Shown: positions 60,165 through 64,000 of the stretch, piece after piece
Layout of the letters: every line of letters begins with the position of its first letter
Numbering within the stretch: position 1 is the first letter of the stretch
Translations under genes and position numbers: made by a program
Assembly: GCF_020103695.1 (NCBI RefSeq)
Contig: NZ_JAHXBF010000016.1
Location: forward strand, 187,790 to 251,789
Length of the DNA: 64,000 nucleotides
Source: Hyalangium versicolor
GTDB lineage: Bacteria > Myxococcota > Myxococcia > Myxococcales > Myxococcaceae
Direction of reading: 5' to 3'
Notes under the pieces: generated by a model
Told to the model about the DNA's origin: nothing
Database searches by the model: none
What the model saw: only the letters and a program-made list of their open reading frames with translations

Positions 60165-62044
60165 CGCATGAACTCGCGCAGCTCCCCGGGAGCCACGAAC
60201 GCACCGATGCGCTGCTGGAGGTGGACGTCTGGCTCCCGAGGGAAATGGGCAGCCAGGACGCGACGAGCCTCGAGTTGGCGGCGGGCGCGGCCTACCCAGT
60301 CGATCACGGCAGCGCGCTCCTCCGCGTTCGTGGAGCTGGCGAGCTTCTGCCCCGCCAGGGCCAGCTCGGCCTGCGTCAGGTCGAGCTCCTTTCCTGGAGC
60401 CATCTGGCTCAGGCTCTGAAGGATGGCGGTGCTCACCCTTGCGCTCGGTTCGTTCTCGAGCTGGGAGACGAGGAGTGGCCGGGCCACTCCTGGAGAGAGG
60501 TGTCCGAGCGCCTCGGCCGCGCGCCCTCTCAGGGAGGGAGGCCCCGTGCGCAGCCGCGCGTCGAGTTCCGCACGAAACGAGTCGTCACGGCTGTTGGCGA
60601 TGGCATCCAGGACAGCGAGTTCCTCGTCGCTACCCGCGGCGCGCTCCAGCTCTCCACGCAGCGCGGCATGTAGCTCGTCGCGCAGCGGGTCACCGGGCCG
60701 CGTGCGCCCAGCCATGCTCCCGAGCCCGAGCAGACTCACGTTCGCGACCATGGGCGAGTCCGACTCCCGGGCCTGGGAGAGCAACAGGTCCGCCGCTCGC
60801 CGCGACGGTTCGCCGTGGTCGGCCAACGCGGATGCCGCCCGGCTGCGATCAAGCTCCGAGAGGCCCCTGCTGACCAGCGCGTCCGCGAGCACCTGCCGGG
60901 ACTGCTCGGTGCCCGCCAACTCGAAGGCCAGGAACCATGCGGAGTGCGCCGCCTCGTCGATGGCGCCGCGCCTCAGGTCGGCAAGCAGCAGTGCGCTCTC
61001 CCGCGGGTGCGCGCGGAGCCATCCCGCCAGGAAGCGCGCGGCGGGGAACACGGCCTCCTTCCCTCCCTCGCGGAAGAAGGCGAGGAAACGGGCACGCGCC
61101 GCGCCAGAATCGAGCGCCACGAGCGCTGGATCCTCGGGGGACGGCGTCCTCGGGTCAGACTGGAAGACCTCCGCGAAGTCCGCCTCACCGGGCGCCACCG
61201 ACTCGCTCACTGAGACAAAGCGCGCGTCCTCGCGGTTCAGGTGGAAGCGGTGCGTGAAGCCCTGCGGGGCCTCTCCAGGAAAATGGATGCGGATCGTCTC
61301 CTGGCCCTCCACGCGCCGAGCCCAGCCACCGCGCTCGGAGTCGAAGTCCGCCTCGGCCCTGGCTCCGAGCACCTGCACGCGCAGCCCCAGGCGCCGGGCC
61401 GTGTCGTCGAGCTCATAGCGCGGCTTGGTGCGGATGATGCGGGCCATGCCCCGACCCGAAGCGTCTCGCCTGTACTCCGCGGTGTATGCGCCCACCCCAT
61501 CGTGCTGCGCGGCGCTCCAGTGTGTCGAGCCGTCGCCCGGCAGCACGAACTCGACGCCCGCGAGGAGCGTGCTCACGAGGCGCCGGCTCGCGCCGCTCCA
61601 GCGTGGCGAGAAGCCGATGCCGGCGAAGCGGCACGTCGTATCGACTCGCAGATAGAAGGGGCTGTCCACGAGCTCCGCGGCGTTCACCCGCTCCTGGGAG
61701 AGCGCCTGGTCGAGGCGCACGGAGCTCACGGAGGCTCGCAGGAGGGCGGGCTGACCCCGTTGAGCCTCCTCGACGACGACCCAGCTCAAGAGGCCTCGGA
61801 AGGAGTCTCCCTCCCCCGCGAAGGAGGGGGCGTCGAGCGTGGCACTGGACGCGAAGTCGAACGCCACGGTCTCCCCTCTCTTGAAGCCGCACTCGAGAGT
61901 GCCCGGCGTGGGCTTCTGGAGCTCCATCGAGCCATGCGACACGGATGACGTCGCCCCTCCCGTCACGTCTTCCCACATCACGGCCACGAGCCCCATCGCC
62001 GCGAGCCCGAGCCCCGCCGCGACGCCGCTCATTCGCCCGTTCAC
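60161..62044 (-). CDS. Exported protein with HEAT-like repeats
   Basis: The 627-residue protein has an N-terminal hydrophobic segment (GVAAGLGLAAMGLVAVMW, a signal or anchor). About residues 45-290 are a beta-rich domain (TVAFDFASSATLDAP-like sequence and VEGQETIRIHFPGEAPQG), and about 315-620 are alpha-helical repeats with HEAT character (SRAASALADHGEPSRRAADL, LRGRAAEALGHLSPGVARPL). The layout recalls lipid-transfer N-terminal modules or scaffolds, but that is a guess. It overlaps both neighbours by four bases, so it is translated with the large protein and the protease. Confidence 0.82.
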   Translation of the reverse strand: MNGRMSGVAAGLGLAAMGLVAVMWEDVTGGATSSVSHGSMELQKPTPGTLECGFKRGETVAFDFASSATLDAPSFAGEGDSFRGLLSWVVVEEAQRGQPALLRASVSSVRLDQALSQERVNAAELVDSPFYLRVDTTCRFAGIGFSPRWSGASRRLVSTLLAGVEFVLPGDGSTHWSAAQHDGVGAYTAEYRRDASGRGMARIIRTKPRYELDDTARRLGLRVQVLGARAEADFDSERGGWARRVEGQETIRIHFPGEAPQGFTHRFHLNREDARFVSVSESVAPGEADFAEVFQSDPRTPSPEDPALVALDSGAARARFLAFFREGGKEAVFPAARFLAGWLRAHPRESALLLADLRRGAIDEAAHSAWFLAFELAGTEQSRQVLADALVSRGLSELDRSRAASALADHGEPSRRAADLLLSQARESDSPMVANVSLLGLGSMAGRTRPGDPLRDELHAALRGELERAAGSDEELAVLDAIANSRDDSFRAELDARLRTGPPSLRGRAAEALGHLSPGVARPLLVSQLENEPSARVSTAILQSLSQMAPGKELDLTQAELALAGQKLASSTNAEERAAVIDWVGRARRQLEARRVLAAHFPREPDVHLQQRIGAFVAPGELREFMR

Positions 62045-64000
62045 TCGAGCACCTCGGAAACGTCCATCGAGCGGTCGAGCAGCGTCTGCGTGAAGCGGCG
62101 CGAGCTGAAGCTGAAGAGGTGTACACGGAGGGTGCGGCTGAAGCGGCGAATCCCGACACGGCCCACGATCGAGACGTCTCCACGGATGAGCTGCATGCCG
62201 AGCTCCCAGTTGGCGTTGCCGAGCACCACCAGGTTTCCGTTGTCGCGCTGGCCAAAGGCAAGCGAGGCCTGGAGCGGGAAGTCGGTGTTGATGAGCTCGA
62301 GATCAGCCACCACGGCCGCCTTGACGAGACGGATGTCGATGCCGCCCTCGATCGAGGCGGTGAAGTTGAACCCGGGGGTGATCGTCCGTGAGATCGCCCC
62401 GCACATGCCGAGCGCATCCTCGCTCCGGAGCAGGTCCGAGCACCGTGCCGTGTCCGTCGAGACCGAGAGGCTGTCGTTCGTCGTCAAGCCGACCTCGCCA
62501 CCCAGGCTGATCTTGAAGCCGACGCGCACAGGGCCGAAGCCAAAGCCGAGATTCGGAAGCGAGAACGACTTCGCCGCCGAGAACTCCTCTTCGTGTTCGA
62601 GGGAGGGAGCGCTTTGAGAGAAGCTGTGGATGCGCTGGTTGAACGCGTCGACCGCGATCTCGTAGCCCGTCTCTCCCGGGTCCACGCCGAGCGTGGCCTG
62701 CCCGACGGCACGCGCGATGGTCACCGAGTAGGAACGCCCGAGCTTGCCCTCGAGCTCGACCTCACCCTCAATGCGGCTGGAGGCACCGGCCCGGTCGAGC
62801 CTGTTCTGGGTCGTGAGCCGCACCGCGATGCTCATCCGATCCTCGCTCCCGAGCTTCCGGCTGAACTGCTGGTCGAATGCGATCGCCGTCGCGGCGGAGG
62901 AGTCCGGGATCTCCCGCACCAGCACGATGGGGAACACGCGGCAGTCGCTCGTGTCCGTCTCTCCCGCGTTGCCCTCCTGCGCGAAGGAGGCCGTGAAGCA
63001 CCCACGCACCGAGAAATCGCTGACGTCGGCCCACTCGCCGTTCTCGCTCAGCGCGGCGCGGGTCTCCGCCTCGGCGAAGAGCTCATGGGCGAACATGTTC
63101 GGAGTGCCGGGAAGCAGCCGCTCGATGACGACCTCATGGACGCGGCCGAGTTCCGAGTTCGGATCCCCCACCGTCAGCGGAAGCCAGCCGCTCTGCGTTC
63201 CAGCGGGCGCAATCTCGTACCGGAGCGTGGCGCGGCCGGGCATGGCCGTGAGGGTCCCGAGCTCCGCGGGCGCGTGGCCGAACTGGAGATCCTCGGTGAT
63301 CCCCGGAGCGCTCGCCTCGAGTTCCGGTGGCACGTCTTCCGGAGCCAACCCCGAGATGTAGGGGTCGCGGCCGTTGACGACGAGCGTCGACTGCACGACC
63401 AGGCTGGGGGCGAGTACCTCCGCGTTGGAGGAGTCGGCCGCAGGGAGGATGGCTACCGAGGAGGCTGGCTCCATTGACTCGTAGCGAACGTCGATGAGGT
63501 TGCTGCTCCCGTCGTTCGGAGTCGGTTGGATGTCGACGTTGTAGACACAGCCCCGATGGAGCTCCGGCGCCGACGGATCAGCGACGCTGCGGCACGTCTG
63601 GTTGAGCTCCGCGCCTCGGGCCGCTTCGGTGAAAGAGACCGCCGGGTAGTCGATGCCAGTGCCCGCTTCGTCTCCGTCGAAGGTGACGCGCAGGTTCACG
63701 GCCTTCCCGACCAGCGCCCCACACAGAGTGGTCGGCCAGATGAAGCCGTCGAAGAGCTGCTCCTGGCCATTGCCCACGAGAGCGATGTCGGCGGCGCTAG
63801 AGGCGCACTCGATCGGCTCGGCGGGGTTGGCGGGGTGGGCCTCGATGAAACTGAAGCTGACGGCAACGTTGCGGGTGGCCGGCGCATTGGGGTTGAGGCT
63901 CGTCGACGTGACGCCGAACTGGATGGGCACACGATTGTTCACGAAGACGGGCTGGCTCAGGTCGTAGCGCAGGTTGAGGTAGGTCAACCGAACCTTGCTG
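62041..64000 (-). CDS. Large exported-type protein, partial
   Basis: The gene continues past the right edge; 652 codons are visible, and the frame is open to position 64000. The visible part has no signal peptide because the start is missing. It is a beta-rich, Asp/Ser/Thr-rich protein with scattered Cys (NQTCRSVADP, HRGCVYNVDI, GCFTASFAQEG) and a C-terminal half that reads like repeated beta strands (SLPNLGFGFGPVRVGFKISL, ITPGFNFTASIEGGIDIRL). I do not recognise a family. It overlaps the HEAT-like gene by four bases and heads a coupled three-gene unit with that protein and a lipoprotein protease. Confidence 0.8.
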   Translation of the reverse strand, partial: SKVRLTYLNLRYDLSQPVFVNNRVPIQFGVTSTSLNPNAPATRNVAVSFSFIEAHPANPAEPIECASSAADIALVGNGQEQLFDGFIWPTTLCGALVGKAVNLRVTFDGDEAGTGIDYPAVSFTEAARGAELNQTCRSVADPSAPELHRGCVYNVDIQPTPNDGSSNLIDVRYESMEPASSVAILPAADSSNAEVLAPSLVVQSTLVVNGRDPYISGLAPEDVPPELEASAPGITEDLQFGHAPAELGTLTAMPGRATLRYEIAPAGTQSGWLPLTVGDPNSELGRVHEVVIERLLPGTPNMFAHELFAEAETRAALSENGEWADVSDFSVRGCFTASFAQEGNAGETDTSDCRVFPIVLVREIPDSSAATAIAFDQQFSRKLGSEDRMSIAVRLTTQNRLDRAGASSRIEGEVELEGKLGRSYSVTIARAVGQATLGVDPGETGYEIAVDAFNQRIHSFSQSAPSLEHEEEFSAAKSFSLPNLGFGFGPVRVGFKISLGGEVGLTTNDSLSVSTDTARCSDLLRSEDALGMCGAISRTITPGFNFTASIEGGIDIRLVKAAVVADLELINTDFPLQASLAFGQRDNGNLVVLGNANWELGMQLIRGDVSIVGRVGIRRFSRTLRVHLFSFSSRRFTQTLLDRSMDVSEVLE

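Overview
This window comes from a high-GC deltaproteobacterial-type chromosome, almost certainly a myxobacterium (Myxococcota, suborder Cystobacterineae, e.g. the Archangium/Cystobacter/Hyalangium/Stigmatella group). The reasons are the very GC-rich third codon positions, two secreted proteins ending in MYXO-CTERM-type tails (GCGC motif, hydrophobic helix, basic end), many lipoproteins and Cys-rich secreted proteins, and long same-strand gene chains. It is mostly ordinary core genome. No rRNA, tRNA, CRISPR array or insertion sequence was seen.

Layout. 1-1164 (-): start of an OPA-type MFS transporter cut by the window edge, and a Nudix hydrolase. 1285-7328 (+): a lipoprotein 5'-nucleotidase-like phosphoesterase, a second lipoprotein and an outer-membrane-type protein. 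7359-18877 (-): one long chain of closely spaced or overlapping genes, read from right to left: a 122-aa unknown, a HemX/CcsA-like membrane protein, hemA, hemC, a frameshifted lipoprotein with a partner gene, hemD, a 180-aa secreted protein, a MYXO-CTERM metalloprotease, a GspE/PilB-type secretion ATPase and a PAS histidine kinase. 19079-22507: thioredoxin, a small AT-hook/Cys-rich protein, a PilZ protein (-) and MgtE. 22514-27009 (-): the cell-shape operon mreC-mreD-mrdA-rodA. 27236-33317: a PpiD/SurA-like foldase, a BBE-type flavin oxidase (-), a GAF-GGDEF diguanylate cyclase (-), maf, a YggS-type PLP-binding protein and a zinc-ribbon protein (-). 33668-37139 (+): a DUF3108 / DUF4091 / DUF3108 trio. 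37264-41062 (+): porin-like protein, imelysin lipoprotein and di-heme (DUF1111) lipoprotein, probably iron-related. 41163-49719 (-): two poorly known proteins, DUF507, uvrC, uvrB and an M28 peptidase. 49844-55065 (+): a membrane protein and a 1475-aa MYXO-CTERM surface protein with a duplicated beta-helix, eight Ig-like repeats and acidic Ca-binding-type repeats. 55146-58792: a small protein with a structured leader, a divergent SDR/TetR pair with two palindromic operators, and a nitrilase-like protein. 59025-64000 (-): three coupled genes for secreted proteins (large protein cut by the window edge, repeat protein, metzincin lipoprotein).

The most unusual locus is 14200-15345. A small lipoprotein gene followed by an overlapping partner gene sits inside the heme chain between hemC and hemD. 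The lipoprotein gene is split by three tandem copies of a 7-bp unit, and removing one copy restores a single 179-residue reading frame. Its architecture resembles the polymorphic lipoprotein toxin/immunity (SitA/SitI-type) cassettes of myxobacteria, with either a disabled or a phase-variable toxin. That identification is an inference; the repeat and the frame restoration are read directly from the sequence.
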